NCBI GenBank assembly: GCA_016875195.1
Contig: VGRY01000009.1
Location: forward strand, 22,031-86,030
Direction: 5' to 3'
Source: Deltaproteobacteria bacterium
Lineage (GTDB): Bacteria; Desulfobacterota; BSN033; UBA1163
Length of the DNA stretch: 64,000 nt
Below are positions 17,505 through 27,292 of the stretch, piece by piece. The number at the start of each line of letters is the position of its first letter. Position 1 is the first letter of the stretch. The position numbers were made by a program, and so were the translations under genes. A model generated the notes under the pieces. It saw nothing but the letters and a program-made list of their open reading frames with translations, made no database searches and was not told where the DNA came from.

Positions 17505-17735
17505 TATGACGGAGTGTTATGCATTTACGGCGTGAGGAGAAATTGGTCCAAGAGGATTTGGCGTGAGGTGAGTTGATGGAAGACGGACTCGTCATTGATG
17601 CTGTCGCTTCCACCTACGCTACAAAAGAAGCATGCTCCAGAAATCGAAGATTTCCGGTTGCAGAAATGGTGCATGCCGGTTCAATATATGAGAATCAAAT
17701 CGAAACATTTTGAGGAGTGAAGGAAGCAGAGGGTA
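17505..17735. repeat. Direct repeat R4, copy 1 (left of the giant repeat-protein gene)
   Basis: This segment is about 90 percent identical by eye to 23915-24150 in the same orientation. Shared words include GCGTGAGGAGAAATTGG, GGAAGACGGACTCGTCATTG, AAAAGAAGCATGCTCCAG and GCAGATAT-type ends. It has no coding potential. The pair brackets about 6.2 kb that contains the giant RCC1-like gene and the broken toxin locus. Confidence 0.75.
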
Positions 17736-17850
17736 GATAGCAGATATTGAGCCTTCCGAAAAAAGAGTTCGGAGTCGTACACTCGGTCTTTTGGTAACAG
17801 CTACAAATCGTCGCTCTGAAGTGGGCGGAAGGATCAACAATTACCGAAAG

Positions 17851-17886
17851 AAAGAAAAAGGCAGAGCCAGTGCTAACCCTGGCTCT
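17851..17886 (-). terminator. Rho-independent terminator of the giant repeat-protein gene
   Basis: On the minus strand, AGAGCCAG and CTGGCTCT form a perfect 8-bp stem around an 8-base loop, followed by GCC and a T-rich tract (TTTTTCTTTC). It lies about 40 bp past the stop at 17928. Confidence 0.8.
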
Positions 17887-17927
17887 ATCTCTGGTAACCC
17901 AAACCCTACCCACCCGGCATGTGCGCG

Positions 17928-20900
17928 TTATGGAATTTTAGCTTTTCCAGCGCAGCTTTGGATCGCTCCCTTCTGTTTACCCGCGATAACATCATCTTTC
18001 TGGAGGTCATTGGTCAATGCTGAAACACAACTCACAAACTGACCGTGGTTTCTAGCACCATGGACGCACTGGTTGATCATATCAGAAATGGTGCAACCAT
18101 TTCCAACTGAAGCGTTTTCAACCCCTGAATCACACCCGTCAACCACAACGGTATTGCTCAGATCGGACATTGGGCACCCGTCAGTCTCGCCACTAAATAG
18201 ATCGAACACCCCGTCACCGTCGCTGTCCGTAGGGGCCAGCAAAGCACAAACTGAGAAGTGCTCCAACTCTGCGGTGCAGGTGGCAATGAACGTTTCCGAG
18301 TTCGGTGGGTCCTCGGCAACAGCGCAGTTCGCCGGTGGATCGATTGGGACGAAGCTGTCCTTCACTCCGTCACCGTCTGTATCCGTAAAAACATAGAGAT
18401 TAAGCTTATTGCGCTGATTGGCGTTTAGTTGCGAGACGTCTGCAACAACGGTGAGCGTGATCGCATTCGCAAACTCCAATCCGTCCGGTTCCATGATGTA
18501 GACAGCGAGCGCATCACCTAGCCCAGGGTTCGGCCCAACCATAAGATCCACTCCTGGATCCTCCGGAATGGTCTGGGTGACAGAGATGGTTGTGTCCTCG
18601 GTAAGGTCACGCGCTTCGATCTCCATGGTCAACGCCTGATCTGGCGTCTGCAGGATGCCGCCCTCCTCTGCTTTAATCTCCTTGGAGGTGGACCCGCCTT
18701 GGTTGCACTGATCAGACGGATCGGCCGGACACACGTCGCACAGGTCTCCAAATGTGTCATTATCCACATTTGCTTGGGCCGGATTTGAGACTTCCGGACA
18801 GTTGTCTATGTCACCACAGATATCGTCACCGTCTATATCATTATCCGCATCATATGGACATCCATCACAGGCGTCACCCCACCCGTCCCCATCTGCATCT
18901 GCCTGACCGGGGTTCGCAACCGCCGGGCAGTTGTCCACGTTGCCACAGACTCCGTCACCGTCTGCATCATTGGCGGGATCATTAGGGCATATGTCAAAGC
19001 AATCGGCAATCGTATCGTTATCGAGATCAAAACCCTCGTCAACGGAGCCGTCACAGTCGTTGTCTATGGTGTCGCAGACCTCTGTGGCACCTGGGTTGAT
19101 GGATGCATCAGTGTCCCCGCAGTCACCGCTCGTTGCGGTCAGCTCAGATGCTATTTTATAGCCAGTTGGCCTGGCACACTGGGTCAAGGTGCTGCCGTCA
19201 GAATAGCCGTCAGCATCAGAATCTTTATACCAGGACTGGTTCGGGCGCTCGTTTGGATTGTCGTCATTACAATCATTTTCAGTTGCTGACCCGGTGCATC
19301 CACTTATATTAAGCCCGGTTCTTCCATAGCCATCACCATCGGCATCTGTGCAAAGGTCACAAACATCACCTATTCCATCGTTGTCAGAATCTGTTTGGCC
19401 AGGGTTGAAAACATCAGGGCAGTTGTCATGAACATCGTTGATTCCATCGCCGTCTGCGTCAGCAATCTTACAGACTGCATCCCCTCCGGTATAATCAGCC
19501 GCCTGACCATAGGGATTGTCTCCGTAGCAGTCCACATTTCCGTTTGACTTAAGGATGCAGGTGTGCCCAAATCCTGCAGCAACTCCTACTGCATCCCCTA
19601 AGGTATAATCAACTGCCTGACCGAAATCATTCGATCCGTAGCAGTCCACATTTCCATTCGACTTAAGGATGCAGGTGTGGTAATCTCCCGCAGCGACCCC
19701 TATTGCATCCCCTAAGGTATAGTCATTCGCCTGACCATAGGGATTGTATCCGTAGCAGTCCACATTTCCGTTTAACTTAAGAACACAGGTGTGGAATCCT
19801 CCCGCAGCGACCCCTACTGCATCGCCTTTGGTGTAATCATTGGCCTGACCATCATCATTTAATCCGTAGCAGTCCACACTTCCCTTTGCCCTGAGGACAC
19901 AAGTGTGGAATCCTCCCGCAGCGACCCCTACTGCATCGCCTCCGGTATAATCTTCCGCCTGACCATAATAATTGTATCCGTAGCAGTCCACATTTCCGTT
20001 TAACTTGAGGACACAGGTGTGGTATCCTCCTGCAGCGACCCTTACTGCATCGCCCGCGGTATAATCAGCAGACTGACCGACAAAATTCCCAATTTCATCT
20101 TTATCATATCCGTAGCAGTCCACATTTCGGTCTGACTTGAGGACACAGGTGTGTAAAAATCCTGCCGAGACCGCTACGGCATCCCCTCCGGTATAATCAG
20201 CTGCCTGACCATAATAATTGTATCCGTAGCAGTCCACATTTCCGTTTGCTTTGAGGACGCAGGTGTGGAAGGATCCAGCAGACAATCCACCACACCTTCC
20301 TGAAAATGCATCCTTCCTACCACACACCGCATCCCCTAAGCTGTAATCATTTGCCTGGCCGTAGCTATTGAATCCGTAGCAGTCCACATTTCCATTTGAC
20401 TTGAGGACACAGGTGACAGAGTTTCCCGTAGCAACCCCTTCTGCATCCCCTCCGGTATAATCATTGGCCTGACCATAATAATTGTATCCGTAGCAATCCA
20501 CATTTCCGTTTAGCTTAAGGACACAGGTGTGAACTTCTCCCGCAGTGACCCCTACTGCATCCCCTCCGGTATAATCTTCCGCCTGACCGTAAGCGTTGTT
20601 TCCGTAGCAATCCACATTTCCGTTTGACTTAAGGATACAGGTGTGACCTATTGCGCCAAAAAAAGCTCCGCCTGCAGCTACCGCTACTGCATCTCCTCCG
20701 TTATAATCATTGGCCTGACCATAATCATTCCTTCCGTAGCAGTCCACATTTCCGTTTAACTTGAGGACACAGGTGTGATCATATCCAACGGATAATCCTA
20801 CCGCATCCCCGCCGTTATAATCATTGGCCTGACCATAATCATTCCTTCCGTAGCAGTCCACATTTCCGTTTGATCGAAGGATACAGGTGTAGTATCCTCC

Positions 20901-22349
20901 TGCCGCTACCCCTACCGCATCCCCTGCGTTATAATCATTGGCCTCACCATAGTCGTTCTTTCCATAGCAGACCACATTTCCGTCTGACTTGAGGACACAG
21001 GTGTGGTAATGCCCTGCAGACAATCCAGCACAGTTCTTAACTCCGATTTCGCAGGCATCGCCCCTTCCATCATTGTCTCTGTCGCTCTGATCACTATTGG
21101 GGTGGTACTGGCAGTTGTCATAGACATCAGGCACCCCATCATTATCGTCATCAGGATCGCAAACATCTCCCATACCGTCAGCGTCATTGTCAGCCTGATC
21201 AGGGTTTGACATAGCGGGGCAGTTGTCACAAACATCACCTATACCGTCAGCATCATTGTCTGCCTGATCAGAATTGGAAATATCGGGACAGCTGTCATAA
21301 ACATCGTTGATTCCGTCACCGTCTGAATCGGTGAACCCATTACTACACACTGCATCTCCTCCGGTATAATCATTGGCCTGACCATATTGATTGTCTCCGT
21401 AACAGTCCACATTTCCGTTTAACTTAAGGACACATGTGTGAAATCCTCCCGCAGCGAGCCCTACTGCATCCCCTCCGGTATAATCTTCCGCCTGACCATA
21501 ATAATTGTATCCGTAGCAGTCCACATTTCCGTTTGACCTGAGGACACAGGTGTGATCATATCCTGCAGCTATCCCCACTGCATCCCCTACGGTATAATCG
21601 TTAGCCCGACCGTAGTCGTTGTTTCCGTAGCAGTCCACATTTCCGTCTGACTTGAGGACACAGGTGTGCATATATCCTGCAGAAACTCCTATAGCATCCC
21701 CTCCATTATAATCATTGGCCTTACCCCAGCTTACGTCTCCGTAGCAGTCCACATTTCCGTTTGACTTGAGGACACAGGTGTGACCATCTCCTGCAGCCAC
21801 CCCTACTGCATCCCCTCCGGTATAATCGTTTGCCTCACCATTGTAATTGTCTCCGTAGCAGTCCACATTTCCGTTCGACTTGAGGACACAGGTGTGATAT
21901 GCCCCCGCAGCTACGGCTACTGCATCCCTACCGGTATAATCATTGGCTTGACCGTAGTCGTTGTTTCCGTAGCAGTCCACATTTCCGTTCGACTTAAGGA
22001 CGCAGGTGTGCCAATATCCCGCAGATACCCCTACACCATCTCCTCCGGTATAATCATTGGCCTCACCATAGTCGTTCTTTCCGTAACAGTCCACATTTCC
22101 GTTTGACTTAAGGACACAGGTGTGGAGCCATCCTGCAGACAGCCCAGCACAGGTGCCTGAAAAAGCTTCCCCTTGGTTGCTTAAGCCCCCAATTAAACCA
22201 AACATGATCACTCCATAAACCCAAACTCCTGCCAGCTTCTTTAGGAAGGGTCTCAGATTTATCCTCTTTTCTGCATGTCTTTTCGATAATACAGCACTGA
22301 GTGAGGATTCCATCAGAGCCAACGAATTTATTAGGACGAGTTTCTTCAT
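17928..22349 (-). CDS. Giant secreted RCC1-like repeat protein with thrombospondin type 3 and MopE-like motifs
   Basis: This 1473-residue surface or secreted protein starts at ATG 22349 behind GGGGGGTCGCT; an in-frame ATG 138 bp upstream lacks a ribosome site. After a hydrophobic export region ([13 protein letters not shown]) it carries 20 units of about 38 residues of the type [20 protein letters not shown] followed by [15 protein letters not shown], in blocks of 7, 6 and 7. Each unit has two cysteines. Between blocks 1 and 2 and after block 3 lie calcium-binding thrombospondin type 3 repeats ([31 protein letters not shown]). A MopE-like segment follows ([18 protein letters not shown]). The C-terminal 270 residues are a unique domain. 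It is probably an adhesin or matrix component; the ligand is unknown. Confidence 0.88.
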   Translation of the reverse strand: MKKLVLINSLALMESSLSAVLSKRHAEKRINLRPFLKKLAGVWVYGVIMFGLIGGLSNQGEAFSGTCAGLSAGWLHTCVLKSNGNVDCYGKNDYGEANDYTGGDGVGVSAGYWHTCVLKSNGNVDCYGNNDYGQANDYTGRDAVAVAAGAYHTCVLKSNGNVDCYGDNYNGEANDYTGGDAVGVAAGDGHTCVLKSNGNVDCYGDVSWGKANDYNGGDAIGVSAGYMHTCVLKSDGNVDCYGNNDYGRANDYTVGDAVGIAAGYDHTCVLRSNGNVDCYGYNYYGQAEDYTGGDAVGLAAGGFHTCVLKLNGNVDCYGDNQYGQANDYTGGDAVCSNGFTDSDGDGINDVYDSCPDISNSDQADNDADGIGDVCDNCPAMSNPDQADNDADGMGDVCDPDDDNDGVPDVYDNCQYHPNSDQSDRDNDGRGDACEIGVKNCAGLSAGHYHTCVLKSDGNVVCYGKNDYGEANDYNAGDAVGVAAGGYYTCILRSNGNVDCYGRNDYGQANDYNGGDAVGLSVGYDHTCVLKLNGNVDCYGRNDYGQANDYNGGDAVAVAAGGAFFGAIGHTCILKSNGNVDCYGNNAYGQAEDYTGGDAVGVTAGEVHTCVLKLNGNVDCYGYNYYGQANDYTGGDAEGVATGNSVTCVLKSNGNVDCYGFNSYGQANDYSLGDAVCGRKDAFSGRCGGLSAGSFHTCVLKANGNVDCYGYNYYGQAADYTGGDAVAVSAGFLHTCVLKSDRNVDCYGYDKDEIGNFVGQSADYTAGDAVRVAAGGYHTCVLKLNGNVDCYGYNYYGQAEDYTGGDAVGVAAGGFHTCVLRAKGSVDCYGLNDDGQANDYTKGDAVGVAAGGFHTCVLKLNGNVDCYGYNPYGQANDYTLGDAIGVAAGDYHTCILKSNGNVDCYGSNDFGQAVDYTLGDAVGVAAGFGHTCILKSNGNVDCYGDNPYGQAADYTGGDAVCKIADADGDGINDVHDNCPDVFNPGQTDSDNDGIGDVCDLCTDADGDGYGRTGLNISGCTGSATENDCNDDNPNERPNQSWYKDSDADGYSDGSTLTQCARPTGYKIASELTATSGDCGDTDASINPGATEVCDTIDNDCDGSVDEGFDLDNDTIADCFDICPNDPANDADGDGVCGNVDNCPAVANPGQADADGDGWGDACDGCPYDADNDIDGDDICGDIDNCPEVSNPAQANVDNDTFGDLCDVCPADPSDQCNQGGSTSKEIKAEEGGILQTPDQALTMEIEARDLTEDTTISVTQTIPEDPGVDLMVGPNPGLGDALAVYIMEPDGLEFANAITLTVVADVSQLNANQRNKLNLYVFTDTDGDGVKDSFVPIDPPANCAVAEDPPNSETFIATCTAELEHFSVCALLAPTDSDGDGVFDLFSGETDGCPMSDLSNTVVVDGCDSGVENASVGNGCTISDMINQCVHGARNHGQFVSCVSALTNDLQKDDVIAGKQKGAIQSCAGKAKIP

Positions 22350-22489
22350 AGCGACCCCCCTTTGGTGAACAATAGCGCAATCAGGATAGCGTGAAACACG
22401 ATGTTGAAAATGAAAGGCCTTCAAAGGAATTCTACAATCACTCTGGGCGCCCTCATTAACCGCCCAATCCATGAGCTTCCTTCTCAATG

Positions 22490-22540
22490 AAAAAAACCGC
22501 TACCCATGTCTTATCGGATAGCGGCCCGACTACCCCGTTT
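22490..22540 (-). promoter_or_regulatory. Leader terminator/antiterminator candidate upstream of the giant gene
   Basis: Read on the minus strand, CCGCTATCC (22516-22524) pairs with GGGTAGCGG (22497-22505) and is followed by seven Ts, a full intrinsic terminator about 140 bp before the start codon. Just upstream, CGGGGTAG can pair with the same CGCTATCC instead, giving two mutually exclusive hairpins. This arrangement fits transcription attenuation; no known riboswitch class was recognised. Confidence 0.45.
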
Positions 22541-22547
22541 TTTAACC

Positions 22548-22573
22548 TCCAGAAATATTCGAATATTTCTGGA
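22548..22573. promoter_or_regulatory. Perfect 26-bp palindrome
   Basis: TCCAGAAATATTC is followed directly by its exact reverse complement GAATATTTCTGGA. The palindrome lies upstream of the leader terminator of the giant gene, about 200 bp from the start codon. It could be an operator for a dimeric regulator or the first hairpin of the leader. Confidence 0.55.
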
Positions 22574-23012
22574 CCCATTAAATTTCATGATGCTGATATT
22601 TTTTTAAAATGTCAAGAACCTTTTTATCGAGGATAAAATTACGTAAATAGCGGTAAAATCTGATAAAATGTAGCTTATTCCCCAATGGCTTTTCTTAGAG
22701 AAGCGCAGCTTAGACATTTATCTCCATCATTACCATCTGAAACATTGCATGTTGAGGGAGTATATGCGAATTAATCTTTATGGAAATCAACGGTCAAAAT
22801 TTAGGGCGTCGGCCTCCAGAAGTTGAACATATCTTGCCAGAATCCTTGCCGGCTATCGAGTTGAGAAAGGGGAAGGTATGATCTTCAAACAGTGGGTTTT
22901 AGAGTTTAGAAAAACGCCAAGAAGACAGCAGCTATAAGACAGTTCTGAAGGATAAGTTAACGCGAGAGCCCTACCCAAACCAGAGTTAAACGAATGGTTA
23001 GGTCGGGTAGTA
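22574..23012. other. Intergenic stretch without a gene
   Basis: No supported gene. On the minus strand a short fragment around 22675-22760 reads TPSTCNVSDGNDGDKCLSC before a stop; it may be the tail of a lost cysteine-rich protein. At 22825-22845 the word AGAAGTTGAACATATCTTGC occurs. It recurs at 23700-23720, so both are probably edges of repeat units. Confidence 0.4.
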
Positions 23013-23318
23013 TTACCTATGCAATGCTTCGGCGTGCAATTTTATTCCAAGTGCCGCCATCACCTTGAGGATCGTGTCGAAACCGGGAATACGTTCACCC
23101 GAGAGGGTCTTGTAAAGACTTTCGCGGGACAGACCGGCATCACGCGCGACCTGCGCCATCCCCTTAGCGCGGGCGATATCACCCAGTGCCTTAGCAATGA
23201 ATGCGGCATCGCCGTTGGCCTCCTCAAGACAGGCTTCCAGATATGCGGCCATGTCTTCTGGAGTCCGGAGATGCTCGGCGACATCGTAGCGTGTTGTTTT
23301 GGTCTTGCTCATGCTCAT
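23013..23318 (-). CDS. Antitoxin of the TIGR02684/HigA2 type (putative addiction module antidote)
   Basis: This 101-residue protein is of the small addiction-module antidote family, with the typical opening TTRYDVAEHLRTPEDMAAYL and a lambda-like helix-turn-helix (QVARDAGLSRESLYKTLSG) followed by IPGFDTILKVMAALGIKL. The ATG at 23318 lies 9 bp after the toxin gene's stop behind GGAGGGAGCC. Its toxin partner directly upstream carries a premature stop codon, so this antitoxin may now be an orphan repressor, or may still work against related toxins. Confidence 0.85.
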   Translation of the reverse strand: MSMSKTKTTRYDVAEHLRTPEDMAAYLEACLEEANGDAAFIAKALGDIARAKGMAQVARDAGLSRESLYKTLSGERIPGFDTILKVMAALGIKLHAEALHR

Positions 23319-23327
23319 GGCTCCCTC

Positions 23328-23618
23328 CTAAAGGTTACGGGCGAGGCGCAACGCCCTTTTTATGTCGCTGGCCTGCGTGCTCTTGTCACCACCGGCAAGC
23401 AAAATGATTACTGTGTGCCCGCGCATCGTGAAGTAAATCCGGTAACCTGGACCATAATCGATTCATAATTTCGAGACGCCTTCACCAACTGCTTTTACAT
23501 CTCCTGGATTCCCAGCGGCCAATCGCTCAACGCGAGCCAGAACGCGCGCCCGGGCACGAATGTCGCGCAGGCCATCAAGCCATCGGGCGTACGTATCGGT
23601 TTTGCGAATTTCAATCAC
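23328..23618 (-). pseudogene. RelE/HigB-like toxin gene with one in-frame TGA
   Basis: Reading from GTG 23618 gives a 96-codon frame matching the addiction-module killer proteins (TIGR02683 type): IEIRKTDTYARWLDGLRD, then RARVLARVERLAAGNPGDVK, then GPGYRIYFTMRG and the ILLAGGDKSTQASDIKRA tail. Codon 52 (23463-23465) is TGA exactly where the family has Arg (SKL-R-IDYGPG), consistent with a single CGA to TGA change. Everything else is intact, including spacing to the antitoxin. The product is probably inactive, unless the stop is read through or the base is an assembly error. Confidence 0.8.
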
Positions 23619-23737
23619 AAAGGTATTGTAGCCTAATGGCTACGCTTAATCAATGCTTTTTATCGGGAGATGTCAAGGGTCCAAATTTTAAGGCGCATAG
23701 AAGTTGAACATATCTTGCCAAATAATGGAGCCTTTCG

Positions 23738-24150
23738 GGCCTTCAAAACCGAGAATATCTTGCCACTATACGCCCCATCCAATTAATTACGATCTGAGAA
23801 ACAAGTTTACCCCTGAACTCATTCAGTTGTTTACCGTTTGAAGTATTGCATGGAGGTGTAACTTGCCAGAACGAGGAAGGACGAGCTGCGAAATGGGGTT
23901 AGGGCTTTTATGACGGAGTCTTAAGCGTTTACAGCGTGAGGAGAAATTGGTCTAAGTGGATTTGGCGTGAGGTGAGTTGATGGAAGACGGACTCGTCATT
24001 GATGCTGTCGTTTCCACCTGCGCTACAAAAGAAGCATGCTCCAGAAATCGAAGATTTCCAGTTGCAGAAATGGTGCATGCCGGTTCAATATAGGAGAATC
24101 AAATTGGAACATTTTAAGGAGTCTGGAAACAGAGGATAGATAGCAGATAT
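23738..24150. repeat. Composite repeat R5+R4 (most complete copy)
   Basis: The first half (R5, 23738 to about 23912) matches 32318-32500; the second half (R4, 23915-24150) matches 17505-17735. Shared R5 words are ACGATCTGAGAAACAAGTTT, TGTTTACCGTTTGAAGTATT and CGAGGAAGGACGAGCTGCG. No coding frame of any length is shared between copies. It may be a non-autonomous mobile element of about 410 bp, of which the other two loci retain half each. Confidence 0.6.
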
Positions 24151-24500
24151 CCACAATCCCCGGCCGCCCCTCTTGTTAAATCAGACTATCCCTAATTATC
24201 GGTACCAAAATTGAACTATCAGGGGAGTCAGTAAGTCTGTTGATGAGTATATGCTCTTGCATTGGCAAAGTCAGCCTAGGCACATCGGTTGGAATATTAT
24301 CTCTGTAAAAAAACTTCTGGCACGAGTTGGAAGCTTGTTTTGTTCAAGTAAGTGTGGAGATGAACTTCGGAAGTACCGTGCGGGTATCGGGTCCGGAGAG
24401 CTTCCCTTGACACAAAGGTGTCAGGACTGAAACGGATCACAAACGCGAAAATAGTCACTTTTCATTGCTGAAATCTTAGCCTGTGCGCCGTGGTCAAGAT
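24151..24500. other. Intergenic stretch, nothing recognised
   Basis: This stretch of about 350 bp lies between the composite repeat and the aldo/keto reductase gene. I see no convincing reading frame, terminator or repeat in it. Confidence 0.4.
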
Positions 24501-25493
24501 TCATTTTTGCTTCAGGGTGGGATAGGCCATAAGGGCAGTAGCCATGACATTCTCAATAGAGAACGGCGACGTAAGCGCCGTGACTGCAGCATCGACTTCG
24601 AGAGGAGTGCGGAAGCCCGTGATCGCAGCGCTAATGTGGGGATTGGCAAAGGTAAACTGTATAGCCGCCGAATGGAGCGATAGTCCCGGCGGAAGGAGGG
24701 GAGTCAGGTGGGTCGCCCGGCTGCTGTCCCGCTCATAAAGAGTCAGGGGGAAAAAAGAGGTTTTTAGAGTGTGGGCACTAGGGGGATTCCCCAGAAGCGC
24801 CCCACCAGCGAAGATCCTGATTGCAAAGACACCCATCTTCTGCTCTGTACAATCGGCAATGATGTTCCCGTAATTCGTTTCGGAAAAACCCTCGGGCATG
24901 ATTTGACCGGCGCTTGGATTTAAAAGATTATAAGGCACTTGTATCGTCGCAAATGCCCCTGAGCTAACCACCTCGCGAAGGGCTATCGGGTGGCCCATCC
25001 CCGTAAGGCCTATGTGCTGCACAATTCCGTCGGCCTGGAGATCGCGGAACGCCTCTAAAACACCGTCCTTCCCTAGAACGTCCCCTGTCGTAATCGAGGT
25101 TGGCTCATCATCGCGTGACACCGTAATGGAATTATGGAGTTGAAGAAGGGCGATTTGCTCTGTTCCTAAGCGTTTTAGGCTGGCCACAACTGAAGCGCGA
25201 GTGTGCTTCCGGATATCACTGAGGTGCTCGTTCAGATATCGAACTTTAGTGGCAATGTGAATTCCCGCAGGGCGGCCGAGCCGTTCCAGGGCCGCCCCTA
25301 GACTCGCCTCCGATTTCCCATTGCCATACCCTGGCGCGGTATCGAACCAGTTGATCCCTACGTCGATGGCGTGTCTGATCATGAGGCACTGGTCATCCGG
25401 ATCTAGTTCTTCCATCCAGCCTGATACTGGTCCGCAACCAAAAGCAATCCGTGAAACGTGAATTCCCGTTTGGCCCAATATACAATACTGCAT
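24501..25493 (-). CDS. Aldo/keto reductase
   Basis: This 330-residue NAD(P)H-dependent reductase has the (beta/alpha)8 aldo/keto reductase fold. The catalytic tetrad is complete: D51 and Y56 (FDTAPGYG), K83 (ATKV) and H120 (LLQLHN). The C-terminal cofactor region carries AAIQFTFANPHISAAITG. AAAGGGGGAGGCAG precedes the ATG. It stands alone on the minus strand between repeat-rich intergenic regions, so no pathway is implied. It contrasts with the second member at 37318-38274, which has lost these residues. Confidence 0.9.
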   Translation of the reverse strand: MQYCILGQTGIHVSRIAFGCGPVSGWMEELDPDDQCLMIRHAIDVGINWFDTAPGYGNGKSEASLGAALERLGRPAGIHIATKVRYLNEHLSDIRKHTRASVVASLKRLGTEQIALLQLHNSITVSRDDEPTSITTGDVLGKDGVLEAFRDLQADGIVQHIGLTGMGHPIALREVVSSGAFATIQVPYNLLNPSAGQIMPEGFSETNYGNIIADCTEQKMGVFAIRIFAGGALLGNPPSAHTLKTSFFPLTLYERDSSRATHLTPLLPPGLSLHSAAIQFTFANPHISAAITGFRTPLEVDAAVTALTSPFSIENVMATALMAYPTLKQK

Positions 25494-26208
25494 CTGCCTC
25501 CCCCTTTCGCTCTTTCCATCTCTCTCACGCCACCGCCTTGCGCTCAGTAGAGGTCCTCTCGTTTTCGGCCACTTCTATCCTCACTTCAGATTTTTTCGAT
25601 TAATAAATTGAAACCCGGAATACTCTTTAAGTCAAGGCGAGATTCTCAATGATTTAATGGTAGACCATTTCGGTATCCAGGAAAGAAGCTGACCATTCCA
25701 TCTAATAAGCCGGAGGAATCAAAACGATACGTCTGCAATCGTTCGCCCGCGCAAAGCCCCGGCTTTAAAGGCGAGGTAGACGAACTTAAGAGTGAAATTA
25801 AATAACCAAAGTTGATAAAGAATTTCGAACCCTAATCCACGGATTTCTTGCCAGGAGATAGACCTACTAATTCGTAAATATGCCCTATTCTCCACTGCAT
25901 GAAGCCAGGATTAACCCATTGGTCACAATTACACTGGAAAGGAGGGTTTCTATGGGCGTAATCTTTCGTAAGTTCCACCAAAATGTCAGGGAGCGCCCAG
26001 AGGCCTGATCTCAGAGCCAAAGTGAAGGGGAGGCATGGGCACGGCATTGTTGACGATACGGCTGAGATGTGATAGGTAATAAACCCAAGGACACGGATAA
26101 CACGAAATTGCCCCTCGGGGTTGGAACTCAGCCCCGCAAGAACATTGGGTAATATCAAAACATACAAAACATAACACCGCCCTTGCGAGGGAAGGAAAGG
26201 AGCCTGTC
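25494..26208. other. Long intergenic region before the TAXI-TRAP cluster
   Basis: This 715-bp region separates divergently transcribed genes and should hold both promoters. At 25656-25669, AATGGT and ACCATT flank AG, giving the TGGT-n-ACCA pattern common to GntR/FCD operators. Minus-strand frames at 25832-26167 and 25986-26273 have no family resemblance or ribosome sites and are not called. Confidence 0.4.
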
Positions 26209-27150
26209 ATGAAGAGAAAAGACCCAAAGAGACCATGGAAAAACATCTTTCCAGCCATTGCGGTTCCCTTCAATAAGGACTACTCGATCAACGAAGGGGA
26301 GTTGAGACAGTATGTGCGATGGCTCGCCAACATCGATGGCATCGATGGTCTCGTCTGCAATGGTCATACGGGGGAAATCACGTCGCTCAATCGAAAGGAA
26401 AAGGTGAGGGTCACCGAAATTGTTGCGGATGAGGTGGGAGATAAAGTCCTCGTCATCTCGGGTATCGCTGGCGACGAAGGAACGCTGGATGCCATCGATC
26501 GGGCCAAAGAGATGCAGGCCGTCGGGGCCGATGGCATTCTCCTGATGCCTCCCCACATCTGGCTCCGCTTCGGGATGAAACCGGAATCTCCCGTGAAATA
26601 TTTCCAGGAGGTGGGAGCGGCCATCGATATGGGCATCATCATCCACCAGTACCCTTATGATTGTAAGGCTTTCTATCCTGCGAACATGGTTCTCGAGATG
26701 GCGAAGATCTCCAACGTAAAAGCTCTAAAATGTGGCATCCGTCACATGGGGATTTATGAGAGGGACGTTCGAATATTCCGTGAGAAGGCGCCGAAGCTGT
26801 CAATCCTGAGCTGCATGGATGAGTATCTCGTGACGAGCTTCTACATTGGAGTCGACGGGGCCCTGGTCGGTTTTGGCGGTCTTATTCCCGAATTGATCAC
26901 CCAGGCCTGGAATGCAGTTCAGGCCAATGACTTTGTCAAGATCAGAAAATTGCAGTCCAAGATCTTTCCTGTCACTCAAGCGGTTTACCAGATCGGACAG
27001 CCCTCCGGGGAAGCCCACGCAAGGCTCAAAGAGGCCCTGCGGCAAAGAGGGATTTTTAGCTCAGCATTGATGCGCCCCCCGGTCATGCCCATCAGTGACC
27101 AGGAGAAGAAAAATGTGGCAGTGGCATTGAAGGCAGCAGGCCTGAAATGA
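26209..27150 (+). CDS. Dihydrodipicolinate synthase / N-acetylneuraminate lyase family aldolase
   Basis: This 313-residue Schiff-base aldolase of the DHDPS superfamily has the family start FPAIAVPFNKDYSINEGELR, the substrate-carboxylate region (GHTGEITSLNRKEK in place of the GTTGE-type motif) and the Tyr-bearing strand QYPYDCKAFY. The presumed Schiff-base lysine is in NVKALKCGIRH. The diverged carboxylate motif argues against a role in lysine synthesis; sugar-acid or keto-acid cleavage is more likely. AAAGGAGCC-type Shine-Dalgarno sequence precedes the ATG. It leads a plus-strand set with a TAXI-TRAP importer, whose ligand it may degrade. Confidence 0.85.
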   Translation: MKRKDPKRPWKNIFPAIAVPFNKDYSINEGELRQYVRWLANIDGIDGLVCNGHTGEITSLNRKEKVRVTEIVADEVGDKVLVISGIAGDEGTLDAIDRAKEMQAVGADGILLMPPHIWLRFGMKPESPVKYFQEVGAAIDMGIIIHQYPYDCKAFYPANMVLEMAKISNVKALKCGIRHMGIYERDVRIFREKAPKLSILSCMDEYLVTSFYIGVDGALVGFGGLIPELITQAWNAVQANDFVKIRKLQSKIFPVTQAVYQIGQPSGEAHARLKEALRQRGIFSSALMRPPVMPISDQEKKNVAVALKAAGLK

Positions 27151-27292
27151 AGCAGCGACATAGGGCCCCGAGCTCCTCGAAGCATCAGTCTATGTCTTTT
27201 GTCCTTACCGTCCTCTGTTGATCCGTTACCCGATGGACAGAGAAAGGTCGCCGACAAGGGACACGTTTCGTTAAGTCAAGGGAAGGCATTCC

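Noticed and set aside
20273..20339. Boundary between RCC1 blocks 2 and 3 considered as a gene fusion point
   Set aside because: The frame is continuous, with the same repeat type on both sides; a spacer without repeat is a simpler reading.
18752..22380. Many frames on both strands across the giant repeat gene
   Set aside because: They arise from the repetitive DNA of the RCC1-like gene and repeat the same meaningless peptide words.
22921..23000. GGTTAGGT with CTACCC/GGGTAG arms near the second antitoxin, resembling an attC half
   Set aside because: The opposite core and L-box pairing could not be found, and the genes there do not have cassette layout.
25832..26273. Two overlapping minus-strand frames before the DHDPS-family gene
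   Set aside because: Cysteine- and proline-rich, with no ribosome sites, and overlapping the intergenic region and gene start; probably non-coding.
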